Below, piece after piece: positions 54,496 to 64,000 of a stretch of DNA of 64,000 nucleotides (its first letter is position 1; each line of letters starts with the position of its first letter). This stretch comes from Streptomyces albofaciens JCM 4342 (GTDB taxonomy: Bacteria > Actinomycetota > Actinomycetes > Streptomycetales > Streptomycetaceae), in contig NZ_PDCM01000002.1 of NCBI RefSeq assembly GCF_008634025.1, positions 310,001 through 374,000 on the forward strand, read 5' to 3'. A program made the translations under genes and the position numbers. The notes under the pieces are model-generated. The model saw only the letters and a program-made list of their open reading frames with translations. It did not search any database and had not been told where the DNA came from.

Positions 54496-54837
54496 TCAGC
54501 TCTCCGCGTCGGAGAACTTCCGCGCGAGGTCGCGATGCCAGTCCGCAACCAGCTTCCCCTGGGCCGGGGTGATGATCGATCCCAGCATGCGGCTCAGGCG
54601 TTCGACCTCCTGCGCGAGGCGCAGGTGTTCGCGCTGCGCGTGCTCCCGGCAGGCAAGGCAGGTGACACGATCCGGACGCGGCGAGGTCATCGCATACGGA
54701 ACCCGCAGCCCGCAGCCCGTGGTGACTTGGCTCGGCAGGTCGCCGGCCAGGCCGAACGTGGATGCCAACGCGTTGCGGACAAGGGCATCGCCGTGCAGCA
54801 CTTTCACTTCGACATGGATGTGCGGATCTCCCCCCAT
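54496..54837 (-). CDS. Small Cys/His protein of unknown function
   Basis: 113 aa from an ATG after GGGAGG. Contains TTGCGLRVPY and VTCLACREH, a possible Cys zinc site, followed by a helical coiled-coil-like tail (REHLRLAQEVERLSRMLGSI). Opening HIHVEVKVLHGDALVRN is beta-like. I do not recognise it; similar short proteins are common near mobile regions. Confidence 0.62.
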   Translation of the reverse strand: MGGDPHIHVEVKVLHGDALVRNALASTFGLAGDLPSQVTTGCGLRVPYAMTSPRPDRVTCLACREHAQREHLRLAQEVERLSRMLGSIITPAQGKLVADWHRDLARKFSDAES

Positions 54838-55004
54838 GAGGCCTCCCTGCCCCCGCGACCGGACAGAGCGGGAGTGCTCCCGCCCGGTGGCGCCCTGCAA
54901 TTCGAGTCTGCCCCGCTTTCTCGCGAGCCGCAGCCCCGAACGGCACCGCCCCGTGGCCCCGGCAGCGCCGGGTCCACGGGGCGATATGCGGCAGGACGAA
55001 GGGG

Positions 55005-55343
55005 TCAGACCACGAACCAGACCCGCTCGATGCGCTCGTCACCCACTTCGTAGAGGGCCACGGCGGCGCGTTCCTCGCCGCCCATGAAGCCGGTCACGCG
55101 CTCCTGGTCGATGACGATGCGGCCCTGTGTGACGCGCGAGACGAGTTCGGCGTGCAGGTCGGGGCTGGAGGCGAAGAGCTTGGCGTAGCGGTCGCGGAAG
55201 GCGGGGCCCGACCGGTCGGTGAGGACCTCGCCCGAGGGGAAGGCGTACACGGGTACGTCCTCGATGTAGTAGCTGAGGAACTTCTCCAGGTCGCCCGCGT
55301 TGTAGGCGGCGAGCTGACCGTCGACGATCTCCTCCGGGGTCAT
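55005..55343 (-). CDS. SnoaL-like (NTF2 fold) protein
   Basis: 112 aa. IVDGQLAAYNAGDLEKFLSYY, VLTDRSGPAFRDRYAKLF and a closing YEVGDERIERVWFV match the SnoaL-like/NTF2 superfamily, which includes polyketide cyclases and isomerases. It starts 15 bases after the MFS gene and is the last gene of the NRPS operon, so a tailoring or protective role is possible. Confidence 0.85.
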   Translation of the reverse strand: MTPEEIVDGQLAAYNAGDLEKFLSYYIEDVPVYAFPSGEVLTDRSGPAFRDRYAKLFASSPDLHAELVSRVTQGRIVIDQERVTGFMGGEERAAVALYEVGDERIERVWFVV

Positions 55344-55358
55344 GGGGAACTCCTTCTC

Positions 55359-56549
55359 TCACCCGACCGGCACGAGCGTGCGGCGGGTGCGTGTGCGGAT
55401 GACGAGCAATGAACCGGCGAGCGCGATGCCGCCCAGGACGTGGGCCAAACCGAGCAGCATCAGGCCGGACTGCAATTCCAGCAGGAGGCCGACGAGCTGC
55501 TCGCCGACACCGAATACCAGACCGAGGTAGAAGATCATACTTGCTCGGATCTGGCCGATCCTGGCGGCGGGTGCCGGTTCGAGCACCCGTGCGTTGGTGA
55601 AGTGGATCCAGTAGGCGTTGACGAAGGTCAGCACCACGTAGAGGACCATGTGGACGGGGAGGGACCCGTGCCCGGCCAGCGCTCCGGCCACGCCGGACAC
55701 CGCGAGCACACCCGCGAAGACCAGCGCCCACCGCGCCGCGCGCTCGCGGTCGCGCAGCAGCGGGGCGGTCAGCCAGAAGGCGAGCCCGTAGAAGAACCAC
55801 GCCCCCGAGAAGGCCATGCCCGTCGGCACCAGGTCCTGCGCCTCGGCGATCACGCTGGCATAGACCATCATGCCGGACAGGCTCACCAGGAAGCCGATCT
55901 GGATGAGGTTCCACGGCCACAGCTCGGGCAGCCAGTAGCTGCGTACGGCCTCGGCGCCGCGGCTGACGACCTTGCGCCACTCGAAGCCGAACTCGCCCTC
56001 GCCCTCCTCCGGCCTGGCCAGCAGCAGCCCGATCACCAGCACCGCGGTGACGATGTCGAACAGCAGCGCCGCCAGGAGGGTGTGCGCGGTCCAGGCCGGC
56101 ACCGCCGCGCAGATGACGGCGGCGAACACCATGGCTCCCTGGGGTGAGGTCACCATTTGCAGGACCGCGCCCTGGGCGCTGGACCCGGAGGCGTCGGCGA
56201 GCAGCCGGTAGGCCAGCACCGAACTCGCGCCCACGAACGTGAAGCGCAGCGCCGTCCACACCAGGACGAAGTCCGGGCCCGCCGACCCCAGCCACGTCAT
56301 CGCCAGGAACACCACCGCGAGGATCAGCTGCGCGCCCTGGAGCAGCGCGAACTTGCGGCCGATGCGGCCGCGGTCCGCCCAGACACCGACCAGCAGCGCG
56401 CCCACCACGCCGAGCACCTGCCGTTCCATGCCCAGCAGGCCCACCAGCCCGTCGGAGTGCGTCTGGGCCGAGAAGCTGGGCACGAGCAGCAGCCACAGGA
56501 CCGTCGATCCCAGTGAGCTGAGCAGGATCGTCGAGAAGATCGCTCGCAT
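55359..56549 (-). CDS. MFS transporter of the NRPS operon
   Basis: 396 aa with about 10-12 membrane helices and the inter-helix 2/3 basic motif GVWADRGRIGRKF of the major facilitator superfamily. Its ATG follows the NRPS stop after one base (TGA-C-ATG), so translation is coupled. Probably exports the peptide product; uptake of a metallophore is an alternative. Confidence 0.9.
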   Translation of the reverse strand: MRAIFSTILLSSLGSTVLWLLLVPSFSAQTHSDGLVGLLGMERQVLGVVGALLVGVWADRGRIGRKFALLQGAQLILAVVFLAMTWLGSAGPDFVLVWTALRFTFVGASSVLAYRLLADASGSSAQGAVLQMVTSPQGAMVFAAVICAAVPAWTAHTLLAALLFDIVTAVLVIGLLLARPEEGEGEFGFEWRKVVSRGAEAVRSYWLPELWPWNLIQIGFLVSLSGMMVYASVIAEAQDLVPTGMAFSGAWFFYGLAFWLTAPLLRDRERAARWALVFAGVLAVSGVAGALAGHGSLPVHMVLYVVLTFVNAYWIHFTNARVLEPAPAARIGQIRASMIFYLGLVFGVGEQLVGLLLELQSGLMLLGLAHVLGGIALAGSLLVIRTRTRRTLVPVG

Positions 56550-56550
56550 G

Positions 56551-59500
56551 TCACAGCCCCAGGGTGGTCAGGCCGCCCGCGAGCAACGCCGGCAGCGGAA
56601 CGCTCACCCCGAAGCGGTCGCGGACGGCGTGGACGATCCGCAGCGCGGTCAGGGAGTCGAGGTGCAGGCCGGCGGCGCCCTCGCTCAGCGGGTCCGCCCC
56701 GTCCGTGCCGGCGATGTCCGCGAGGACGCCGGTCACCAGCTCCCGCAGGGCCGCCGCGTCGACCTTTTCGAGGCCCTCGACGTGCGCCGGGGACTGCGCG
56801 GTGCCGCGGTCGTAGCCGTCCGGCTCACGGTCGGCCGCCGGGGGCAGCTGCGCCAGCAGGTCGGCCATGCCGGGGCCGTCCCAGGGCTCCTCCAGGAGGT
56901 CGGCCAGCACCGCCCGGTAGACCTCGGAGACCGTGCGTACGGCTTCCTGGCCGAGCACCTGCGCGGCGGCGTTGAAGTTCACCCGCATCCGGCGCGTGAA
57001 CAGGTCGGCGTTGAAGGTCACGAGCAGGGCGAAGTCGGCGTGCTCGAACCACTTCAGATCGCCGATGACCTGCTCGCCGTCGTCCCCCAGCTGGTCGGAG
57101 TAGGCGGTGAAGTTGACGAAGTTGAACGCCGTCTCGACCAGCCGCCGTCCTCCGGTGGCCTCCTGGATCGAGGCGTAGGAGTAGCGGCGGTGCGGCAGGT
57201 GCTCGTGGCCGACCCGGTTGACCGCGCCGATCAGTTCCTCCCAGGTGCCGTCGGCGGTGGCGCGCAGCGGCACGATGTTCAGGAACAGGCCCACCATGCG
57301 GTCGGCCTCCACGTGCTCCGGGCGGCCGTGGCCGAAGACACCGGTCGTCACGTCGGCGGTGCGGGCGATGAGCGACAGGGCCCGGAAGTGCGCGGCCAGG
57401 CACAGGTGCTTGACGGACACCTGGTGGTGCGCGGCGATCTTCGCCAGGCGGTCGTAGCGGTCCTCCTCCAGCAGCAGTTCCGCCTCCGCCCAGCGGCTCG
57501 CCGGCTCGGGCAGCCGGGGCAGCTTGGTGTACGGGGCCCCTGCCAGCAGACCGGTCCAGTAGTCCCGGGACGCGGTGTCCTGCTGTGCCGCCAGGTCGAG
57601 CCGTACGTAGTCGCGGTAGGCGAGCGGGGCGGGGGCCGGCTCGGTGCGCGGTTCCCCGGCCAGGGCCCGGCGGTAGTCCTCCAGCAGACGGGCCATCAGG
57701 CCGGAGAAGCTCCAGCCGTCGATGATCGCGTGGTGGAAGCTGACCGACAGGTGGAAGGACGCGTCGTCCGCCCGGTGCACGAAGAAGCGCATCTGCGTGG
57801 GTGCGCTCCACTCGAATCCGGTGCTCTTCTCCGCCTCGAACCACTCGTCGAGCAGTGCGGTCCGCTCCGCCTCACCGAGGTGCGACAGGTCGTGCACCGT
57901 GAGGTCCGTCCGGCCGCGGGCGTGCACGAGTTGCAGCGGCCGGGAGTAGCCGCTCAGCGCGAAGGAGGTGCGCAGGATCTCGTGGCCGTCCGCGTCGACC
58001 ATGGCGGTGAGCAGCCCGGTCAGGACGTCCTGGTCGAAGGGCAGGTCGATGCGGTAGCGGATCAGGTCGTGGAAGACCGCCTGCGCGGGTTCGACATCGG
58101 TGTGGAAGACCATGCCGAGCTGCAGTTGGGTGGCGGGGTAGGCGTCCACCACGTCGGCCGGCAGCAGTGCGCGGTCCGCCTCGTCCAGCAGGTCGAACGG
58201 CTCACCCGCGAGCACGGACCGGTCCTCGGTCGTGGTCACCAGCGCCTGGTCGGTCAGCGCGCGGATGGTCTGCGCCCGGAACAGCTCGTGCAGAGGTATC
58301 TCGAAGCCGTTGCGGCGCAGCGCGCCGATGAGCCGGATGCCCTGGAGGGAGTCGCCGCCCAGGTCGTAGTAGGAGTCGTCGATGCCGACCCGGTCGACGC
58401 CCAGAACCTCCTGCCAGACGGCGGCCAGCCGGGCCTCGGTGGTGTCGCGGGGCGCGGTGTACGCGCGGTTCGTCCCGTCCGCGTGGTCCTCGGGGTGGGG
58501 CAGCGCCCGGCGGTCGGTCTTGCCGTTGATCGTCAGGGGCCAGCGTTCCACCTCCACCAGGAAGCTGGGCACCATGTAGCCCGGCAGGCGGTCGGCGAGG
58601 TGGGCGCGCAGGAGTGCGCTGTCGATCCGTTCGCCGCCCACGGGCACGTAATAGCCGGCCAGGGCCTTGCCGCCGGTGCGGCGGGTGAAGGCGACGACGA
58701 GCGCGGAGTCGACCTCCGGGTGCGCGGCCAGGGCGGACTCGATGTCGCCGGTCTCGATGCGGTAGCCCTGGATCTTGACCTGGGCGTCCTCCCGGCCGAG
58801 GTACTCCACCTCGCCGTCGGGCAGGCGCCGGGCCAGGTCACCCGAGCGGTAGGCGCGCGTCGTGCCGTGGCCGAGGTCGAGTTCCACGAATCGCTTGGCG
58901 TTCTCCTCCGGCCGGTTGAGGTAGCCGAGGGCGACGCCGCCGCCGGTGACCGCGATCTCTCCGGGGGTGCCGAGCGGTACCGGACGGCCGAGATCGTCGA
59001 CGAGGTACAGGCCGAGGTCCGGGATCGGCTCACCGATCATGCTGCCCTTCGCGCGGACGTCGGCGGCGCTGACCGGACGGTAAGTGACGTGCACGGTGGT
59101 CTCGGTGATGCCGTACATGTTGACCAGCCGCGGGCGGGCGTCGCCGAAGTGGTCGAACCAGTCGGCCAGCGAGGCGAAGTCCAGTGCCTCGCCGCCGAAG
59201 ACGACGTGGCGCAGGGGGACGTCGTCCGGGCCCGTGCGGTCCATCAGGGCCTGCTTGATCTGGCCGAAGGCGGACGGCGTCTGGCTGAGGACGGTGACCC
59301 GCTCGGCGACGACCAGGTCGGCGAAGTCCTCGACGGACCGGCTGACCCAGTACGGGACGACGACCAGGTGACCGCCGTACAGCAGCGCGCCCCACAGCTC
59401 CCACACGGAGAAGTCGAACGCGAAGGAGTGGAACAGGGACCAGGTGTCCTGGTCGGAGAAGCCGTACCAGTGCTCCGTCGCGCCGAACAGGCGCAGGACG

Positions 59501-62500
59501 TTGCCGTGGGTCACCACGACGCCCTTGGGCTTACCGGTGGAGCCGGAGGTGTAGATGATGTACGCGGGCGAGTCCGCCGTCAGGTCGCGGGCGGGGCCCT
59601 GGTCGGCGCCGTCGCCGACGAGGGCGTCGAGCGCGTCCCGGGTGCCGGTCAGGGTGGCCCGTTCGGGGAAGAGGGCGCACACCTCGGCGGTGGCCACGAC
59701 CAGCCGGACGTCCGCGTCCTCGACGGTGGTGCGGATGCGGTCCTCGGGGTAGCCGGGGTCGATCGGTACGTAGACGGCACCGGCCTTGAGGGTGGCGAGG
59801 ATGCTCACGACCATCTCCACCTCGCGCTCCAGGGCGAGCGCGACGAGGTCGCCGGGGCGCACGCCACCGTCGGCGAGGTGGTGGGCCAGGGCGTTGGCGC
59901 GGCGGTCCAGCTCGCGGTAGGTCAGGCGCCGGCCGTCGCAGGAGACGGCGACGGCGTCGCCGTGCCGGCGGGCCATGGCCTCGAAGCGGTCGACGAGGGT
60001 GCGGCTGCCGTCGAGTTCCCGCACCGTGGGGCGGGCGACGGCGGGCAGCAGCGCGGCGCGCTCGCCGTCCGACAGGAGGTCGGTGTCCGCCCACGGACGC
60101 TCGCCCGCGTCGGCGAGAGCGTGGAAGCAGGCCAGGTAGTAGCCGAGGTAGCGGTCGATCTGTTCGGCGGTGAACTGGCCGGGGTCGTAACCGATGCGGT
60201 ATTCCCAGCCGCCGGCGTAGGCGTTGGAGCCCACGTAGACGACGAGCGGCGCGTTGGTCTGCTCGAAGTAGTCCACCGCGTCGACGGCGGGCTCGTTCTC
60301 CAGGGTGCCGCCCTGCTCGTGGACGTGGAAGTTCGTGAAGTTGAACAGCACATCGAAGGCCGGGCCACCGTGCAGCTTCTGGATGGCGGGCAGCGGATAC
60401 CAGCGGTGGGGCTGGAGCCGCTGTTCCAGCTCGAAGCAGCGCTCTGCGAGCAGCCGCCAGCTCTGCTCCGGGTCCAGTCGGACCCGGAACGGCAGCGTGT
60501 TGAGGAACATGCCCAGCGCCTGATCGGCTCCGTCGACTTCCGGGCGGCCGTTGGTGACCAGTCCGGTGGTCACGTCGCGCTGGTTGGCGATCAGTGACTG
60601 GACGCGCAGGTGGGCAGCGAGGAAGACGCTCTTGAGCGGTACGGACCACTCCTGGGCCCGGCGCCGCAGCGTCTCCATCAGCTCGGGGGCCAGCTCGCGG
60701 GCGTGGACGACGACCTCGGCCGTCACCGCGTGGCCGCGGGCGCCGGTGCCGAGCCGGGGAACCTCGGGGATCCGGGCGCCGTCCAGCTCGGCCGCCCAGA
60801 ACGCGTGCTGCCGCGGGTCCTCCTCGGCACCCCGCTCCAGCTCGGCGTACAGCTTCTGGAGCGGTACGACGGGGCTGGCGCCGGGGGTACGGCCGTGCAG
60901 CAGGTCGCCGTAGGCACGCACCCACTCCTCGACCAGGGTGGCCACGCTCCAGCCGTCGAGGATGGCGTGGTGGAAGCTCAGCCCGAGGACGACGCGCCGG
61001 GGTCCCGTGACGAAGAACCGCAGGCGGTAGGCGGGGGCGACGGCCGGATCGACGGGACGCCGCTTCTCCTGCTCGGCCCAGTCCGCGACGACGGCGGCCG
61101 GGTCGGGCTCGGCGAGCAGGTCGACCACCTCCACGGGCAGCGGAGGGGCGTCCTCGACGACCATGTGGGGCCGCTCGAAGGACGCGGCGTCGAACCGTGC
61201 CCGCAGCACGTGGTGCCGCTCGGCCACCTGCCGCCAGGCGGCGACGAGGGCCGTCTCGTCGGCGCGGGGCACGTCCACGTGGTAACGGAAGATGTCGTGG
61301 TAGACGGGCACGTCGGTGTCGACACTGCTGTGGTAGATCATGCCCTGCTGGAGGGCCGAGGCGGGCCAGGCGCGGGCGTCACCGGCCGCCGGCTCCGCGG
61401 CCGGCGGGTTGTCGGCCCGGCGCACCACGGCGGCCAGGTCGCTCAGCCGCTGGTGGGCGAAGACGTCGCCGACGGTGACCTCGTAGCCCGCCTGGCGCAG
61501 TGCGGCCACGACCCGGATACCGATGATGGAGTCGCCGCCGAGGGCGAAGAAACTGTCGCGGACGCCGACCCGGTCCACGCCCAGGACGTCCTTCCACACG
61601 GCGGCCAGCAGCCGCTCCACGTCGGTGGTGGGCTCCACGTGGTCGTGCTTGTCGTCCTGCTTCTCCGGCCGCGGCAAGGCGGACACGTCCCGCTTGCCGT
61701 TGTGGTTGGTGGGGATGGCGGGAACGGTGATGACGAACTGGGGGACCATGTACGAAGGCAGCTCGGCGGCCAGCGCGGTGCGCAGCGCCGCCTCGTCGAA
61801 GTCCGGACCGGCCACCACGTAGGCGCACAGCGACTTCTCGCCGCGGTCGCCCGGCACGGCGGCCACGGCGCACTCGGTGACGCCGGTGAAGCCGCTCGCG
61901 AGGTGCTCGATCTCGCCCAGTTCGATCCGGTATCCGCGGATCTTGACCTGGGTGTCCAGGCGGCCGAGGTATTCGATGACGCCGCCGGGCAGCCAGCGGG
62001 CCAGGTCCCCGGTGCGGTAGATGCGGCCGAAGCCCTCGGGGCCGGCCACGAACCGCTCCGCCGTGAGCTCCGGCGCGTGCAGGTAACCGCGGGCCAGGCC
62101 GACGCCCGCGATGCACAGCTCGCCCGGCACACCGATGGGGGCGAAGCCGCCGTTGGCGGTGCGCACGATGAGCTTGATGTTGTCGATGGGGCGGCCGATG
62201 GGCACGGAGCGGGTGGAGTCCACGGCGTCGCAGTCGAAGTAGCTGACGTCGACGGCGGCTTCCGTGGGGCCGTACAGGTTGACCAGCAGGGCCTGCGGCA
62301 GGGCGGCGCCGAAGAGCTCGACGTGGCTCACGGCCAGGGCCTCACCACTGGCGAACACCCGGCGCAGCGAGCCGAGCTTGCCGGCCGTGCCGGAGGCCTG
62401 GGTGTACGTGAGGAAGGCGTGCAGCATGCTGGGGACGAAGTGCATGGTGGTGGCCCCGCTGCTCGCCACCCGCTCGGCGATCTGCTCGGGGTCCTTCTCG

Positions 62501-63909
62501 GCCCCGTTGGGCAGGGTGGCGACCGACGCGCCCGCGATGGACCACCAGAAGATCTCCCACACCGACACGTCGAAGGTGAAGGGGGTCTTGTGCAGGATCA
62601 CGTCGTCCGCGCCGAGCGGGTAGCCGCGCTGCATCCACCACAGCCGGTTGACGATGGCGCGGTGTTCCACCACGACGCCCTTGGGGCGGCCGGTGGAACC
62701 CGAGGTGTAGATCACGTAGCAGGGGTCGTCGGGACCGGTGACGGGGGCGAGGTCGCCGTCCTGCTCGTGCCGGTTGGCGGGGTCGTCCAGGTCGAGCACC
62801 GGGCGGGAGCCCAGGACGGGCGCCGTCTCGGCGGTCGCGAGCACGAGCTGCGTACCGCTGTGGTCGAGGAGGTACTCGATGCGGTTGCCGGGCAGCGTGG
62901 GGTCGACCGGCAGATAGGCGCCGCCCGCCTTCAGCACGGCGTAGATCGCGGTGAGCATGGCCGCGGACCGGGGGACGCAGACACCCACGATGCTGCCGGC
63001 GGTCACACCGCGCTCGCGCAGGGTGCGGGCGAGCCGGTTGGCGTCCGCGTTGAGCTGGGCGTAGGTGGTGCCCGTACCGTCGGCGACCGCGATGCGGTCG
63101 CCGTGCTCGCGGGCTCGCTCCTCCAGGAAGGAGTGCAGCAGCCGGGTGTCCGGGAACGCGGCGTCGGTGTCGTTGAACACGCCGGTGATCTGGGCGAGTT
63201 CGGACTCGCTGGGCGCGCGCAGCGCGTCCGTCGTCGTGGCCGGGGCCGTGGTGACCGTGTGCAGGATCGCGCGGTAGGCGTCGAGGAGCCGGTCCGCGGT
63301 GGCCTCGGTGAACAGCGTCGGGTCGTAGCGCAGTTCGAGGCGCGGGGCGGAGCCCGTCACGAGCGTGAACAGCAGCGGGGTGCCGGCGCGGTCGGCGTCC
63401 TCGGGGCCGAGGTCACCGTCGACGGCGACCATGAAGTCCGTCGGCCGGCTGTCGGCGCGGTCGAGGACGAACGCGACGGGCACGTCGAGGTGGTCCGCCG
63501 CCCGGATGTACGCGGCGCGGACGGCACCGAGGAGCTGCTTGGCCTCGGTACCGGCCGGGACGGCCACCTCGACGGGGATCGCCCGGTTGGGCGTGCCGAA
63601 GGCCTGCGGCGGGGCCGGCAGGAAGACCACGATGTCGTCCCGGTCAGTGGTCCGGGCGGCGAGCAGCGCCAGCACCGTGGCGGCGACGGTGCGCAGGAGC
63701 ACCGGGTCGCCGGAGGTGATGCGGGCGAGTGCGGCCGTGGTGGCGGCGTCGAGGTCGGTGCGGCCGACCCGGTGTCCACCGGCGTCGGGACGCAGATGGT
63801 CCCTGATGACCTGGACGGGCTCGGTCCAGGTCTGCTGGAGGTTCTCCCAGTAGGCCTGCTGCGCGGGGTGGTTGCTGAGTGCCTGCTGGGCCTGCAGTGC
63901 GCTGGTCAT
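56551..63909 (-). CDS. Non-ribosomal peptide synthetase (half-C-A-T-C-A-T-C-T), Ser and Thr modules, no thioesterase
   Basis: 2452 aa, complete. It opens with only the C-terminal lobe of a condensation domain (residues 1-235, no HHxxxDG). Then A1 (SGSTGRPKG near 406), T (GGDSI near 791), C (HHAILDGWS near 980), A2 (SGSTGKPKG near 1455), T (GGDSL near 1853), C (HHAIIDGWS near 2060) and a final carrier (LHLDSL near 2416). By-eye codes: A1 DVWHFSLVDK, the EntF-type serine code; A2 DFWSVGMVHK, threonine-type. It ends in C-T without a thioesterase, so the chain must pass to another protein or be released in trans. Upstream gene ends nine bases before its ATG. Confidence 0.96.
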   Translation of the reverse strand: MTSALQAQQALSNHPAQQAYWENLQQTWTEPVQVIRDHLRPDAGGHRVGRTDLDAATTAALARITSGDPVLLRTVAATVLALLAARTTDRDDIVVFLPAPPQAFGTPNRAIPVEVAVPAGTEAKQLLGAVRAAYIRAADHLDVPVAFVLDRADSRPTDFMVAVDGDLGPEDADRAGTPLLFTLVTGSAPRLELRYDPTLFTEATADRLLDAYRAILHTVTTAPATTTDALRAPSESELAQITGVFNDTDAAFPDTRLLHSFLEERAREHGDRIAVADGTGTTYAQLNADANRLARTLRERGVTAGSIVGVCVPRSAAMLTAIYAVLKAGGAYLPVDPTLPGNRIEYLLDHSGTQLVLATAETAPVLGSRPVLDLDDPANRHEQDGDLAPVTGPDDPCYVIYTSGSTGRPKGVVVEHRAIVNRLWWMQRGYPLGADDVILHKTPFTFDVSVWEIFWWSIAGASVATLPNGAEKDPEQIAERVASSGATTMHFVPSMLHAFLTYTQASGTAGKLGSLRRVFASGEALAVSHVELFGAALPQALLVNLYGPTEAAVDVSYFDCDAVDSTRSVPIGRPIDNIKLIVRTANGGFAPIGVPGELCIAGVGLARGYLHAPELTAERFVAGPEGFGRIYRTGDLARWLPGGVIEYLGRLDTQVKIRGYRIELGEIEHLASGFTGVTECAVAAVPGDRGEKSLCAYVVAGPDFDEAALRTALAAELPSYMVPQFVITVPAIPTNHNGKRDVSALPRPEKQDDKHDHVEPTTDVERLLAAVWKDVLGVDRVGVRDSFFALGGDSIIGIRVVAALRQAGYEVTVGDVFAHQRLSDLAAVVRRADNPPAAEPAAGDARAWPASALQQGMIYHSSVDTDVPVYHDIFRYHVDVPRADETALVAAWRQVAERHHVLRARFDAASFERPHMVVEDAPPLPVEVVDLLAEPDPAAVVADWAEQEKRRPVDPAVAPAYRLRFFVTGPRRVVLGLSFHHAILDGWSVATLVEEWVRAYGDLLHGRTPGASPVVPLQKLYAELERGAEEDPRQHAFWAAELDGARIPEVPRLGTGARGHAVTAEVVVHARELAPELMETLRRRAQEWSVPLKSVFLAAHLRVQSLIANQRDVTTGLVTNGRPEVDGADQALGMFLNTLPFRVRLDPEQSWRLLAERCFELEQRLQPHRWYPLPAIQKLHGGPAFDVLFNFTNFHVHEQGGTLENEPAVDAVDYFEQTNAPLVVYVGSNAYAGGWEYRIGYDPGQFTAEQIDRYLGYYLACFHALADAGERPWADTDLLSDGERAALLPAVARPTVRELDGSRTLVDRFEAMARRHGDAVAVSCDGRRLTYRELDRRANALAHHLADGGVRPGDLVALALEREVEMVVSILATLKAGAVYVPIDPGYPEDRIRTTVEDADVRLVVATAEVCALFPERATLTGTRDALDALVGDGADQGPARDLTADSPAYIIYTSGSTGKPKGVVVTHGNVLRLFGATEHWYGFSDQDTWSLFHSFAFDFSVWELWGALLYGGHLVVVPYWVSRSVEDFADLVVAERVTVLSQTPSAFGQIKQALMDRTGPDDVPLRHVVFGGEALDFASLADWFDHFGDARPRLVNMYGITETTVHVTYRPVSAADVRAKGSMIGEPIPDLGLYLVDDLGRPVPLGTPGEIAVTGGGVALGYLNRPEENAKRFVELDLGHGTTRAYRSGDLARRLPDGEVEYLGREDAQVKIQGYRIETGDIESALAAHPEVDSALVVAFTRRTGGKALAGYYVPVGGERIDSALLRAHLADRLPGYMVPSFLVEVERWPLTINGKTDRRALPHPEDHADGTNRAYTAPRDTTEARLAAVWQEVLGVDRVGIDDSYYDLGGDSLQGIRLIGALRRNGFEIPLHELFRAQTIRALTDQALVTTTEDRSVLAGEPFDLLDEADRALLPADVVDAYPATQLQLGMVFHTDVEPAQAVFHDLIRYRIDLPFDQDVLTGLLTAMVDADGHEILRTSFALSGYSRPLQLVHARGRTDLTVHDLSHLGEAERTALLDEWFEAEKSTGFEWSAPTQMRFFVHRADDASFHLSVSFHHAIIDGWSFSGLMARLLEDYRRALAGEPRTEPAPAPLAYRDYVRLDLAAQQDTASRDYWTGLLAGAPYTKLPRLPEPASRWAEAELLLEEDRYDRLAKIAAHHQVSVKHLCLAAHFRALSLIARTADVTTGVFGHGRPEHVEADRMVGLFLNIVPLRATADGTWEELIGAVNRVGHEHLPHRRYSYASIQEATGGRRLVETAFNFVNFTAYSDQLGDDGEQVIGDLKWFEHADFALLVTFNADLFTRRMRVNFNAAAQVLGQEAVRTVSEVYRAVLADLLEEPWDGPGMADLLAQLPPAADREPDGYDRGTAQSPAHVEGLEKVDAAALRELVTGVLADIAGTDGADPLSEGAAGLHLDSLTALRIVHAVRDRFGVSVPLPALLAGGLTTLGL

Positions 63910-63918
63910 CGGATCCTT

Positions 63919-64000
63919 CTAGAAAGAGAAATCGGCGTAGGCGGGGGTGACCGCGTCCTGGACTGCCGAAGGGCCGAACAAGGGGGTGTGCGGCGCTGTG
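63919..64000 (-). CDS. 3' end of an upstream gene of the NRPS operon (partial)
   Basis: The minus-strand frame is open from the right edge to a TAG at 63921-63919, ending in AYADFSF, nine bases before the NRPS ATG, with AAGGAT as its ribosome binding site. Only 26 residues are visible, so the family is unknown. Close spacing suggests an operon member. Confidence 0.5.
   Translation of the reverse strand, partial: TAPHTPLFGPSAVQDAVTPAYADFSF

Noticed and set aside
56239..60597. 1452-codon plus-strand frame
   Set aside because: Antisense to the right NRPS and MFS gene, with shadow composition and no ribosome binding site.

Overview
The window is high-GC actinobacterial DNA. The strong G/C third-position bias, GTG and TTG starts, AGGAGG-type ribosome binding sites, an rbpA gene with a sigma-R type promoter and a DasR-type chitinase promoter all point to Streptomyces or a close relative. 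The order GDPD, rbpA, fxsA, ppm1, amidohydrolase, Lrp regulator, acyl-CoA dehydrogenase, chitinase resembles, from memory and not checked, the S. coelicolor SCO1419-SCO1429 neighbourhood.

Layout. (1) 1-9719, minus strand: the 5' part of a large NRPS (A-nMT-T-C-A-T-E-C, running off the left edge) preceded by a coupled 2-oxoglutarate/Fe(II) oxygenase. (2) 10094-14482, minus strand: an unusual cassette of a small HTH protein, a stand-alone P-loop NTPase and a membrane-anchored periplasmic-binding-protein-like receptor. I think this is the most likely undescribed system here. (3) 14912-23052: hemopexin-repeat protein, PAS-PAS-PP2C-HATPase phosphatase with a recently duplicated PAS, a cold-shock-like protein lacking its RNA-binding aromatics, DUF1918 protein, DUF2079 membrane protein, GNAT and DMT transporter. 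(4) 23503-28205: small membrane protein plus FtsK-like protein with degenerate Walker motifs, then a divergent MocR regulator/YczE membrane protein pair. (5) 28418-47476: conserved chromosomal core, with a luciferase-like oxidoreductase, GDPD, rbpA, FxsA, VOC protein, F420-type oxidoreductase, ppm1-lnt operon, amidohydrolase, Lrp regulator, APH-like kinase operon, threonine-synthase-like enzyme, acyl-CoA dehydrogenase and GH18 chitinase. (6) 47746-54837: gene-poor and apparently decayed, with a secreted lipase-lectin, a small secreted protein, a DUF3291 protein, a carotenoid oxygenase and a small Cys-containing protein. (7) 55005-64000, minus strand: a second NRPS operon (half-C-A(Ser)-T-C-A(Thr)-T-C-T, no thioesterase) with an MFS exporter and a SnoaL-like protein.

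How genes work together. Each NRPS is tightly linked to its accessory genes by overlaps or near-zero spacing, so they should be translated together. The two clusters lie about 47 kb apart and look independent. Lnt and Ppm1 are translationally coupled and both act in envelope modification. Several stretches carry in-phase 18-, 24- or 30-bp minisatellites, some inside catalytic proteins. I saw no tRNA, rRNA, insertion sequence or CRISPR array.
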